Under the pieces are notes generated by a model. It worked only from the letters and a program-made list of their open reading frames with translations, did not search any database and was not told the DNA's origin. From NCBI RefSeq assembly GCF_900111865.1, contig NZ_FOJS01000015.1, positions 1-61,729 of the forward strand: a stretch of 61,729 nucleotides of DNA, written 5' to 3'. Position 1 is the stretch's first letter, and each line of letters begins with the position of its first letter. Below are positions 1 through 8,284 of this stretch, one piece after another. The translations under genes were made by a program, and so were the position numbers. The stretch is from Parageobacillus thermantarcticus. GTDB taxonomy: Bacteria; Bacillota; Bacilli; Bacillales; Anoxybacillaceae.

Positions 1-310
1 CTCCATGCGACCTCGAGTCCCTAAGAAAGCTTGGCCGGCCTCCGCCTGATGACGAGACCGAACGAGGGAATGTTGGCGCAAAGACGCCCGGAGACATGGG
101 AGGGTTCGTCCTCATCAGCGATGCGGAGATCCAAGGGTGCATCGAATACGCTTCCCCACGTCAGGAAAATGTATCCAGACGTGGCCGCGAAGCGCACCCT
201 GGTTCTGTAAGATATCCACAAAACTGAAAAAGGATGTAAGGGATTTTGTCGAAAAATATTTTTTTGACACCCCTGAGAGGCCGAAAAGCCTTGATATATC
301 AACATTTCTA
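1..310. other. No recognisable gene
   Basis: I see no credible coding sequence in this stretch. Open frames exist on both strands but none has a Shine-Dalgarno site or a recognisable product. It may be the decayed tail of something to the left of the window. The GC-rich first 200 bases differ from the AT-rich stretch just before the lipoprotein gene. Confidence 0.4.
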
Positions 311-328
311 GAGGGAGGAGAAGAGACC

Positions 329-1296
329 ATGAAAACATACCGAGCCGTTTTGGTTTCCATCATGATGCTTATAAGCCTAGTGTTATTCGGATGCACTCAT
401 GAGGAAACAGGAAGCAAAAAATCGGGGGAAGAAGCAAAACACAAGTAAAAATCCCGTCCGACAAAGAATTAATCGCTGTTATTAACGATAATTTCAAAGC
501 GTTTGATGAGGGAAATGTAGACAAATATATGGAAACCATCCATACACAGTCTCCTCTTTATGAACAAAGCAAAAAACTGTTCGAGGAAATCAGCAAAGCG
601 TATAAATTAAAAACAGAGATATCCAATGTTGAAGTGATGGAAAAATCGGAGAAAGAAGCAAAAGTGAAGTTTATACAAAAAACAATAAAAATCGAAGGAC
701 CTGCGTTTCAAAATAACGAAATAACCGGATATCATGTGTTGCGCCCCGAAAATGGGAAATGGAAAATATACAACACGATAATGACAAAGACTGTTTTTTT
801 AGATGAGAATGGTAATCCGCTGGAGACAGATGTACAAGATGGAAAGAACCAAATAGAAAAAATGGATTTAAAGTTTGATGATCGAAAATGGGTGCTTGAC
901 TACTTTAATTCAGCTAACGGGGAATATATTTGGGAGTTTGTGTTGGAGGGCGAAAGTGTAGAAAACTGGACAGAGCTATACACGATACATCGTTTAGAAA
1001 AAATGAATTCGACAGTTGGACTGAAAAACTGGATGGAGGCGTATAAGCAATCGTTGACCGAAGCGACCAATGGACACATCACCTTCCATACATTTGAATC
1101 GACAGACCAGGAAGAAATTTACGAATTCATTGTGAAAGATGCGAAGGTACAAGATGATCAACATGAAGTAGCTCGTTTGTTTGCTCAAGGAAATGATTTA
1201 TATCTCGTACGATATACAAAATTAGGAGAGGCTATGCCTGATAAAACGAGGGACGAGTGGATTCATCGCTTGAAACAATTTAAGGCGCAAAAATAA
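329..1296 (+). pseudogene. Frameshifted lipoprotein gene, unknown function
   Basis: ATG 329 follows a strong GGGAGGAG site. It begins a classic lipoprotein signal peptide: positively charged start, hydrophobic core and lipobox LVLFGC. That frame stops at 448 after 39 codons. The remaining protein (K-I-P-S-D-K-E-L-I-A...) continues in another frame from about 430 to 1296 without a start of its own at the junction. The switch lies near short A and G runs at 416-437 and equals a one-base loss. The C-terminal 250 residues are hydrophilic, mixed alpha/beta in character, with no motif I recognise. It is either a decayed gene or one sequencing error away from an intact ~320-residue lipoprotein next to the T7SS operon. 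Confidence 0.6.
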
Positions 1297-1737
1297 GCAG
1301 GAAAGCGAGAGTATGGCGGAACGGAGATGCATTGTTTTTCGTCATACTTTTTTTATGGATTTTTATTCAGTTTCATATGAGAAAAGGCGTATGGAATAAT
1401 GTGACTATCTTTAAGATAAAGGATAAAAGTCCTTAGTTCTAATTTATCAAAATGGAATGATTTGTTACTCTGTAGTGGCAGAAAAGAAAAGGCTATGTAT
1501 GGATATAAAAGGGAAGGGGTTCGCCCGGCAATGGCTTGCTGGCGTTATATGGTAGGTTATGATAGGAGGATGCGCAATGACAGGAAAATCAAAAGATAAG
1601 TAGATAATTGCGATTCTTTTTGCCTATTACTCTTTGTCCTTTATTGATACCATTAAGAAAAAAGGCATAGATAGATAAGTTTGTTTATTTAAAAAATGGT
1701 ATAATATACTTATTTTTATATAAATTCCTATATTTTG
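1297..1737. other. Intergenic region without an intact gene
   Basis: This stretch separates the lipoprotein remnant from the T7SS operon. The only gene-like trace is a short open frame at 1577-1678 interrupted by a TAG codon, listed separately. A weak AGTATG...CATACT inverted repeat followed by T residues around 1310-1355 could end transcription from the lipoprotein gene. Confidence 0.4.
1577..1678 (+). pseudogene. Possible small membrane protein with in-frame TAG
   Basis: ATG 1577 is preceded by AGGAGG. It reads eight codons (MTGKSKDK), meets TAG at 1601, then continues in the same frame for 24 codons encoding a hydrophobic stretch (IIAILFAYYSLSFIDTI) and a lysine-rich tail. The good ribosome site and membrane-like sequence suggest a small single-pass protein, now broken or read through. 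No family is recognised. Confidence 0.25.
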
Positions 1738-1767
1738 TTGACCGGTGATTTTCCCTTTCGTTAAAAT
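1738..1767 (+). promoter_or_regulatory. SigA-type promoter of the T7SS operon
   Basis: TTGACC (1738-1743) lies 18 bases before TAAAAT (1762-1767; TTAAAA one base earlier gives 17), about 35 bases upstream of the yukE start. A TATAAT at 1699 may be a second start point. Confidence 0.55.
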
Positions 1768-1800
1768 ATAAGGGAAAATATGGGTATAGGGGGAGAAACT

Positions 1801-2094
1801 ATGTCAGGCGTTATTCGTTTAACACCGGAAGAGTTGCGAGGTGTCGCAAGACAATATAATACGGAAAGCTCTAATGTCACGGAATTGATTTCACGATTGG
1901 ATCAAATGAGCAATATGCTGCAAGGAATTTGGGAAGGTGCTTCTAGTGAAGCATTTATCCAGCAGTATCACGAGTTGCGCCCATCGTTTGAAAAAATGGC
2001 TGTATTATTAAATGAAATCGCGCAACAATTGCACAACTCCGCTACGATTTTGGAAGAAACAGATCAGCAAATCGCTGGCCAAATCCGCGGGTAA
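1801..2094 (+). CDS. yukE: WXG100 protein EsxA/YukE, T7SS substrate
   Basis: This is a 97-residue WXG100 protein, the hallmark secreted substrate of firmicute type VII secretion. It has two helices joined by a turn with W44-E45-G46 (LQGIWEGAS). Start 1801 is chosen because AGGGGGA lies 8 bases upstream; an in-frame ATG at 1780 sits before that site. The family forms antiparallel helical hairpin dimers exported by the EssC/YukBA ATPase. It is the first gene of the yuk/yue operon and is followed by a hairpin that probably lets most transcripts end here, which fits the usual high expression of EsxA. Confidence 0.95.
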   Translation: MSGVIRLTPEELRGVARQYNTESSNVTELISRLDQMSNMLQGIWEGASSEAFIQQYHELRPSFEKMAVLLNEIAQQLHNSATILEETDQQIAGQIRG

Positions 2095-2110
2095 ATAGTG
2101 ACACGTTCAG

Positions 2111-2152
2111 AAAAAAGCGCTACAAATCTAAGAAAGATTATGGCGCTTTTTT
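2111..2152 (+). terminator. Hairpin after yukE
   Basis: AAAAAAGCGC (2111-2120) pairs with GCGCTTTTTT (2143-2152), with an inner AATCT/AGATT pairing. It lies between yukE and yukD and probably acts as a partial terminator that sets the substrate to machinery ratio. Confidence 0.75.
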
Positions 2153-2173
2153 CTATATTGGGGGCTTATCATT

Positions 2174-2413
2174 ATGTATATTCAAGTCACTATTGATCTT
2201 CGGCATTATACGGAGGATGTATTTGACCTTCGTCTGTCCAATTTTTATTCGATCAAAAAGCTCATCGATATTGTTTGGCAGTTAAAAAACATATCGGCGC
2301 CGCCAAGAGAAGGCTACTGGGTGCGGGTAGACAATAAACAAATGGTCTGCCCAGGCTATTTTACATTAAAGGACAGCGGAATTACGGATGGAGACCGCAT
2401 TGTGATATTGTAG
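2174..2413 (+). CDS. yukD: Ubiquitin-like T7SS protein YukD (EsaB)
   Basis: This 79-residue protein has the beta-grasp pattern of the YukD/EsaB family: MYIQVTIDLR at the N-terminus and a DRIVIL end. The family is cytoplasmic and resembles ubiquitin without being conjugated. In Staphylococcus and Bacillus it is needed for, or regulates, T7 secretion. Its place between yukE and yukC is the conserved order. Start 2174 follows GGGGGC, a weak ribosome site, and is within reach of read-through from the yukE hairpin. Confidence 0.9.
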   Translation: MYIQVTIDLRHYTEDVFDLRLSNFYSIKKLIDIVWQLKNISAPPREGYWVRVDNKQMVCPGYFTLKDSGITDGDRIVIL

Positions 2414-2447
2414 CCATCGAGAAAGCGAAAAGGAGTCCTATTTTGTT

Positions 2448-3782
2448 ATGGAAGAGAAAAAAACTTATTTGGAAACACAAATCGATGCCGTAATGACAAA
2501 GAATAAACATTATACGATGGTCTTCCAGCGCGCGAAATTAAAAATGCAGCATCCGCTAGAATTGCAGATCATAAAGGAAATCGATCCTTATTTGTTACGG
2601 GATATTGACGTGTCCGAAGATGAAGTGAAGATTATCGTCACTCCACCTCCGTCGTTTTTTCCGTTTCCAGTTGTGCGGAAAAAATCGCTTCTTTCCCGGC
2701 TAAGAGCGGCATATCAGCTCGTCACAAAAGTGAAAAATCACTCTCTTCGCCGGTTTATCCTTATTGTATGCCCGGAAAACCTCGTGTTTGATCATGGGTT
2801 GGAGCCTTTTTTCCTTCATGTTGGAATAAAGGAGAGCCTGCCGCCGTATGAGCCGGATGAAGCCCGTCTCCTTCAAGAAGTAAAAGCGACGGTGCTGGCG
2901 CTGACAGACGGGCAACATCGTTTTGAAGAATATATGAAATTTCATGAAACATTAAAATGTTCCGATATCGCTAAGGAAATATTGCAGGCAGAACACCTAG
3001 AAGCGCTTTTATCCATTTTAGAACGATGGATGGATGAGGAAGAAGCGAAAGAACAGGCGTCTGTACATATTCCAAAACAAAAATGGAATGTGCAACGATA
3101 TATCTTTTTTTCGACAATGGCTTTGTTGATTCCTGCTATGATTTATACGTTTTATTCGTTCTTTTTTTTACAGCCCAAACAAGAAGCATATGTCCGAAGT
3201 GCGGAGCTGTTTTTACAGAATAAATATAGCGACGTGATTACGGCAATGGAAAATTACCCTCCAGAAAAAATGCCGTATGTCGTGCAATATGAACTGGCTT
3301 CTTCCTACGTAATGACGGAGTCGCTTACTGAAGAGCAGCGGAAAGTGGTATTAAATAATATTACGTTGAAAACAGACCCGCAGTATTTGCTTTATTGGAT
3401 TTATATCGGCCGGGGAAGAAGCGAAAATGCGCTTGAATTGGCGAGAGCGATGGAAGATCGGGAGCTGATTGTGTATGGTTTGTTAAAACATCGCGAAGAA
3501 ATAAAGGCGGACGAAGAGTTAAGCGGAGAGGAAAAACAGCAAAAATTGGAAGAAATTGATAGAGAGATAGAGGAATATGAAAAAGAACGTAAGGAACAGG
3601 AAAAGCAATTGAAAGAAGAACAGCAAGAAGGGACAAGCCAGCAGCAAGCCCCGGCGCAGCAGCCGGCAGCCACTCCTCCGGCTTCGACGGCGCCAAACCA
3701 ACAGTCGAACGCACCTGCATCCAATCATACGCCGCCTGCATCTAATAGCGTGCAGCCAAACAATGCGGAAACGAAACAATAA
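2448..3782 (+). CDS. yukC: T7SS membrane protein YukC (EssB)
   Basis: The 444-residue protein fits EssB/YukC. A cytoplasmic pseudokinase-like domain covers residues 1 to about 210. One membrane segment follows at about 218-240 (FFSTMALLIPAMIYTFYSFF), then an extracellular helical repeat domain to about 360. The tail (about 365-444) is a charged coiled coil running into a Q/P/A/N-rich disordered end. EssB binds EssC and is a core part of the secretion complex. The gene follows yukD by 34 bases and is part of the same operon. Confidence 0.92.
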   Translation: MEEKKTYLETQIDAVMTKNKHYTMVFQRAKLKMQHPLELQIIKEIDPYLLRDIDVSEDEVKIIVTPPPSFFPFPVVRKKSLLSRLRAAYQLVTKVKNHSLRRFILIVCPENLVFDHGLEPFFLHVGIKESLPPYEPDEARLLQEVKATVLALTDGQHRFEEYMKFHETLKCSDIAKEILQAEHLEALLSILERWMDEEEAKEQASVHIPKQKWNVQRYIFFSTMALLIPAMIYTFYSFFFLQPKQEAYVRSAELFLQNKYSDVITAMENYPPEKMPYVVQYELASSYVMTESLTEEQRKVVLNNITLKTDPQYLLYWIYIGRGRSENALELARAMEDRELIVYGLLKHREEIKADEELSGEEKQQKLEEIDREIEEYEKERKEQEKQLKEEQQEGTSQQQAPAQQPAATPPASTAPNQQSNAPASNHTPPASNSVQPNNAETKQ

Positions 3783-3834
3783 ATGGAAGAAAGTGGAGCA
3801 ACAAGCACAACAAGCATCATAGGAGAGGAATGAT

Positions 3835-6800
3835 ATGAGTCAATTATGGATTTTTTATGAGGATGCTTGCCAGCTATTCCCGCTGACAGGACAGGAGGAT
3901 TGTATTTTTATTGGAAATAAACTGGAGCATCATGTCACCATCCCATCTTTTTTGTTTCGTAACGGATATGTGGAAATAAGACAACAAACAGATGCTTCCG
4001 CCATGACGGTGCTGCAAGGAGATAAACCAATCGGGGAGCTGAAGCCGTATGTTCCCGTTACGGTGGATGACGATGGACAAACGCTCACGGTCGTGTGGAT
4101 GGACAAGGAAATAAAACAACACATTTATTACGTTGGCAATAAAACTGAACTAATGGTGGCGCCTGATCCACAGGCAGACATTCAAATGAAAACGGCGAGG
4201 GCATCATTTGTCAAGCAGCAGGGAGAATGGTTCGTTGTTCCAAACCATGAATCGCCGCTGTTTCTTAATGGTGCGAAAATATCCGATGCTGTTTCTTTGC
4301 AAAATGGGGACGTGATCCTGTGTCCATATGCACAATTTGTTTTTTTAGAGGATGATTTATTAGCAGTCGCAAGCAGCCAAGAGATAACATCTTCGCTGAC
4401 GGAAACAGTGCCGCCGGTTTCGGAAATGAAAAAAAAGTATCCTGTTTATCACCGGACTCCGCGCATGATTTATGAACTGCCAAGCGAAAAGGTTGCGATT
4501 TCGTTTCCAAGCCAAGAAGGAGACGGGGATCAGCGCGGTTTATGGCTAATGATTTTACCGCCGTTGCTGATGCTTCTTGTTATGGGGGTTATTGCTTTCA
4601 TTCAACCGCGGGGCATCTTTATTCTCATTTCGATCGTGATGTTTGCGACAACGTTGGTGACATCGGCCGTGCAATATTTTCGGGAAAGAAAAAATCGCAA
4701 AGCGCGGAAAGAAAAGCGCCGGCGCATTTATACGAATTATTTGAAACAAAAGCGGGAAGAGCTTCACGCGCTATCCGAGAAACAAAGAAACGTGCTATAT
4801 TACCACTTTCCTTCATTTGAAAAGATGAAATTGCTAGCTTTGCAAATTAGCGACCGTATTTGGGAACGAACGATGGAAAGCGGCGATTTCCTTCATCTTC
4901 GCATCGGAAAAGCGGATGTTCCGTCTACCTATGAAGTGTCGGTGAGTATGGGGGATTTGGCTAACCGGGAAATCGACGATTTATTAGAGCAGGCTCAACG
5001 GATGGAGCGAACTTATCAAACCGTAAAAAATGTGCCGCTTACGATTGATTTGTCAAGCGGGGCAATGGGAATGATCGGGAAAGCTGCGATCGTTCATCAT
5101 GAAATTCAGCAGCTTGTAGGGCAAATCGCCTTTTTCCACAGTTACCACGATGTACGGTTTGTGGCCATCTTTGCTGAAAAAGATTATAAGGATTGGGAAT
5201 GGATGAAATGGCTCCCGCATTTTCAACTGCCCAATTCTTTCGCGAAAGGATTTATTTATAACGAACAGACACGCGACCAATTGTTATCGTCCATTTACGA
5301 AATGTTGAGGGAGCGCGACTTGGATGAAGACAAAGAGAAAAAACGGTTTTCCCCGCATTTCGTGTTTATCGTCGCCAACCGCTCTTTAATTGCGGAACAT
5401 GTCATTTTGGAATATTTGGAGGAAAAAAACGAAGAAGTCGGTATTTCCGTGATTTTTGCTTCCGATACGAAGGAAAGTTTAACAGAAAACATTCATACGC
5501 TCGTGCAATATATCAACGAGCGGGATGGAGAAATTTTAATCCAGCACCGGAAAGCGGCGCATATTCCGTTTACGCTCGATGAACATACTCGGGAAGGAAA
5601 CGAGCGGTTCGCCCGCCTATTGCGCTCTTTAGATCATCAAAGAGGAATGCATAATTCTATTCCAGAAAAAGTCACGTTTCTCGAATTACTTCAAGTGAAG
5701 AAAGCGGAAGAGATAAATATGAAGGAAAACTGGATGACTCATCAACCTTCGCGCTCGTTGGCTGTTCCAATTGGACTAAAAGGCAGAAAAGACGTCGTAG
5801 AGCTGAACTTGCATGAAAAAGCGCACGGTCCGCACGGGCTTGTCGCGGGGACGACAGGGTCTGGGAAAAGTGAACTGCTGCAAACGTACATTTTGTCATT
5901 GGCGGTGCATTTTCACCCTCATGAAGTCGCATTTTTGCTCATCGACTATAAGGGAGGCGGCATGGCGCAGCCGTTTAAAAACATTCCGCATTTATTAGGC
6001 ACGATTACTAATATTCATGGCAGCAAAAACTTCAGCGCGCGCGCGTTGGCTTCCATTAACAGTGAGCTGAAAAAGCGGCAGCGCTTGTTTGATCGATATG
6101 AAGTAAATCACATCAATGACTATATGGAGCTATATAAACAAGGAAAAGCAAAAGAGCCTCTTCCGCACCTTTTTTTAATCGCCGATGAATTCGCTGAATT
6201 AAAAAGCGAAGAACCGGACTTTATTCGCGAATTGGTGAGTGCGGCGCGGATTGGCCGCAGCCTGGGAGTCCATCTTATTTTAGCGACACAAAAGCCAAAA
6301 GGAGTTATCGACGAGCAAATTTGGAGCAATGCCCGCTTCCGTATCAGTTTAAAAGTGCAAGATGCCAGCGACAGTAAAGAAATATTGAAAAACGGCGACG
6401 CGGCTACAATTACTGTCACGGGCCGCGCGTATCTTCAAGTCGGAAACAATGAGGTATATGAGTTATTTCAATCGGCGTGGAGCGGTGCGCCGTATATGGA
6501 AGAAGGCGTTGAATCAGAAGATGATATTTATATTGTCACGGATTTAGGGCTTGTTCCGGTTTCGAATATTGACGCGAAAATGAAGAAAAACAAGAAAAAA
6601 CAAAAAACAGAAATCGAAATGGTTGTTCAAGAAATTATCAAAACGCAGCAGCAACTCGGGATTGAAAAGCTGCCGAGCCCATGGCTGCCGCCGTTATCTT
6701 CGCGCCTGCATCGCCCTGCTTTGCTAGAAGGAGACACCGTTTATTTTCCAATTGGTCTAAAAGATGAACCGGAACTGCAGCGGCAATCAGACTACTTATA

Positions 6801-8274
6801 TCAATGGATGGAAGATGGAAATATCGGCATTTTTGGTTCTGCGGGATATGGGAAATCGACAACGGCGATGACATTGTTAATGAGCTTTGCGTCCGTCTAT
6901 AGTCCAGAACAGCTTCATTATTACATTTTCGATTTCGGAAACAACGCGTTGCTGCCGCTGCGGCAATTGCCGCATACAGCTGATTATTTTCGGCTCGATG
7001 ATGAAAAGAAGATTGAGAAGTTTATGAAGTTAATGAAAGAAGAAATCGAACAGCGAAAACAGCGTTTCATGGAAAAAGAAGTAAGCACGATTAAATTGTA
7101 TAACACGCTTTCTGAAGAAAAGCTCCCGATTATCTTTATCGCGATTGACAACTTTGATCTTGTCAAAGAAGAAATGCCGGAGCTGGAAACACAGCTCATT
7201 CAATATGCTAGAGACGGGCAATCGCTTGGAATATTTTTAATGATAACGGCAACAAGGGTTAGCGGAGTTCGCCCGCCGCTCATGAACAATTTAAAAACAA
7301 AAATCGTTCATTATTTCCTTGACAGTTCGGAACGGTTTTCCATCATTGGACGAACTCCGTACGAGGTCGAGCCGATTCCGGGGCGAGCGCTGGTAAAAAA
7401 AGAGCAAGCGGTTTTAACGCAAATTTATCTTCCGGCTGATGGGGAAGATGACATCGCGGTGCTTGAAAATGTGAAAGAAGAGATCGTAAGGCTGACAGAA
7501 AAATATAAAAGCATGCGCAAGCCGCAGCCGATTCCAATGCTTCCAGCACGATTACCATTTGTTGTCTTTGCAAAAACGTATGTGGTTCAGCCGCAGCCTG
7601 GCTTGATTCCGATTGGTCTTGATGAAGAGACGGTTCGACCAGTTTCTCTTCATATACAAACCAATCCGCATTGTCTTGTAGTAGGGCAACCGCGCAAAGG
7701 GAAGACGAATGCAATCAAAGTGATATTGGAATCATTGCTCGCCCAGCCAACAGCGGGCGTCGGGATGTTTGATGGAGTGGACCGCGGCCTTGCTTTATAC
7801 GCTAATAAAGAAAACGTTACCTATATAGAAACAAAAGAGCAAATGCACCATTGGCTTGATGAGGCAAATGGAATATTGCAAACGAGGGAGGAAGAGTATT
7901 TAGCGGCAATTGGGAAAACAGACGTTCATGTACAAGCTTTTTCACCTGTTGTTTTCGTCGCGGATAGCCTTTCTAGGCTTCAGCAGTCAGCCGATAGTAA
8001 AATTCACGAGCGAATCGCGATGATGATGAAGCGATACAGCCATCTTGGATTTAGTGTCATTGTCGCAGGAAACGCAAATGAATTTACGAAGGGCTTTGAT
8101 GCGCTGACAACTGAACTGAAACAAGTTCGGCAAGCGATCCTCGTCATGAAAAAATCGGAACAAAGCTTGTTTGCACTGCCATTTACGCGACACGAACCAG
8201 AAGTGGACCCAGGGTTTGGCTATTTTGTCTTCAATGGAAAAGAACAGAAAATACAAATCCCACAAGTAGAATAA
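3835..8274 (+). CDS. yukBA: T7SS FtsK/SpoIIIE-type ATPase YukBA (EssC)
   Basis: This 1479-residue protein is the T7SS motor. N-terminal FHA-like modules (about 1-190) precede two membrane segments near 235-280. Three P-loop ATPase domains follow, with Walker A motifs GTTGSGKS (about residue 675), GSAGYGKS (about 1002) and GQPRKGKT (about 1285). The first ATPase also shows the FtsK-type Walker B (LFLIADEFAE). In this family the C-terminal ATPase binds the WXG100 substrate and the first drives export. Length and order match full-length EssC rather than split YukB/YukA. An AGGAGAGG site lies just before the start. Confidence 0.95.
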   Translation: MSQLWIFYEDACQLFPLTGQEDCIFIGNKLEHHVTIPSFLFRNGYVEIRQQTDASAMTVLQGDKPIGELKPYVPVTVDDDGQTLTVVWMDKEIKQHIYYVGNKTELMVAPDPQADIQMKTARASFVKQQGEWFVVPNHESPLFLNGAKISDAVSLQNGDVILCPYAQFVFLEDDLLAVASSQEITSSLTETVPPVSEMKKKYPVYHRTPRMIYELPSEKVAISFPSQEGDGDQRGLWLMILPPLLMLLVMGVIAFIQPRGIFILISIVMFATTLVTSAVQYFRERKNRKARKEKRRRIYTNYLKQKREELHALSEKQRNVLYYHFPSFEKMKLLALQISDRIWERTMESGDFLHLRIGKADVPSTYEVSVSMGDLANREIDDLLEQAQRMERTYQTVKNVPLTIDLSSGAMGMIGKAAIVHHEIQQLVGQIAFFHSYHDVRFVAIFAEKDYKDWEWMKWLPHFQLPNSFAKGFIYNEQTRDQLLSSIYEMLRERDLDEDKEKKRFSPHFVFIVANRSLIAEHVILEYLEEKNEEVGISVIFASDTKESLTENIHTLVQYINERDGEILIQHRKAAHIPFTLDEHTREGNERFARLLRSLDHQRGMHNSIPEKVTFLELLQVKKAEEINMKENWMTHQPSRSLAVPIGLKGRKDVVELNLHEKAHGPHGLVAGTTGSGKSELLQTYILSLAVHFHPHEVAFLLIDYKGGGMAQPFKNIPHLLGTITNIHGSKNFSARALASINSELKKRQRLFDRYEVNHINDYMELYKQGKAKEPLPHLFLIADEFAELKSEEPDFIRELVSAARIGRSLGVHLILATQKPKGVIDEQIWSNARFRISLKVQDASDSKEILKNGDAATITVTGRAYLQVGNNEVYELFQSAWSGAPYMEEGVESEDDIYIVTDLGLVPVSNIDAKMKKNKKKQKTEIEMVVQEIIKTQQQLGIEKLPSPWLPPLSSRLHRPALLEGDTVYFPIGLKDEPELQRQSDYLYQWMEDGNIGIFGSAGYGKSTTAMTLLMSFASVYSPEQLHYYIFDFGNNALLPLRQLPHTADYFRLDDEKKIEKFMKLMKEEIEQRKQRFMEKEVSTIKLYNTLSEEKLPIIFIAIDNFDLVKEEMPELETQLIQYARDGQSLGIFLMITATRVSGVRPPLMNNLKTKIVHYFLDSSERFSIIGRTPYEVEPIPGRALVKKEQAVLTQIYLPADGEDDIAVLENVKEEIVRLTEKYKSMRKPQPIPMLPARLPFVVFAKTYVVQPQPGLIPIGLDEETVRPVSLHIQTNPHCLVVGQPRKGKTNAIKVILESLLAQPTAGVGMFDGVDRGLALYANKENVTYIETKEQMHHWLDEANGILQTREEEYLAAIGKTDVHVQAFSPVVFVADSLSRLQQSADSKIHERIAMMMKRYSHLGFSVIVAGNANEFTKGFDALTTELKQVRQAILVMKKSEQSLFALPFTRHEPEVDPGFGYFVFNGKEQKIQIPQVE

Positions 8275-8284
8275 AGGAAATCAG

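Noticed and set aside
3361-3779. Long minus-strand open frames opposite the yukC tail.
   Set aside because: They are mirror images of the Q/P/A-rich and E/K-rich tail and have cysteine- or arginine-rich nonsense products.
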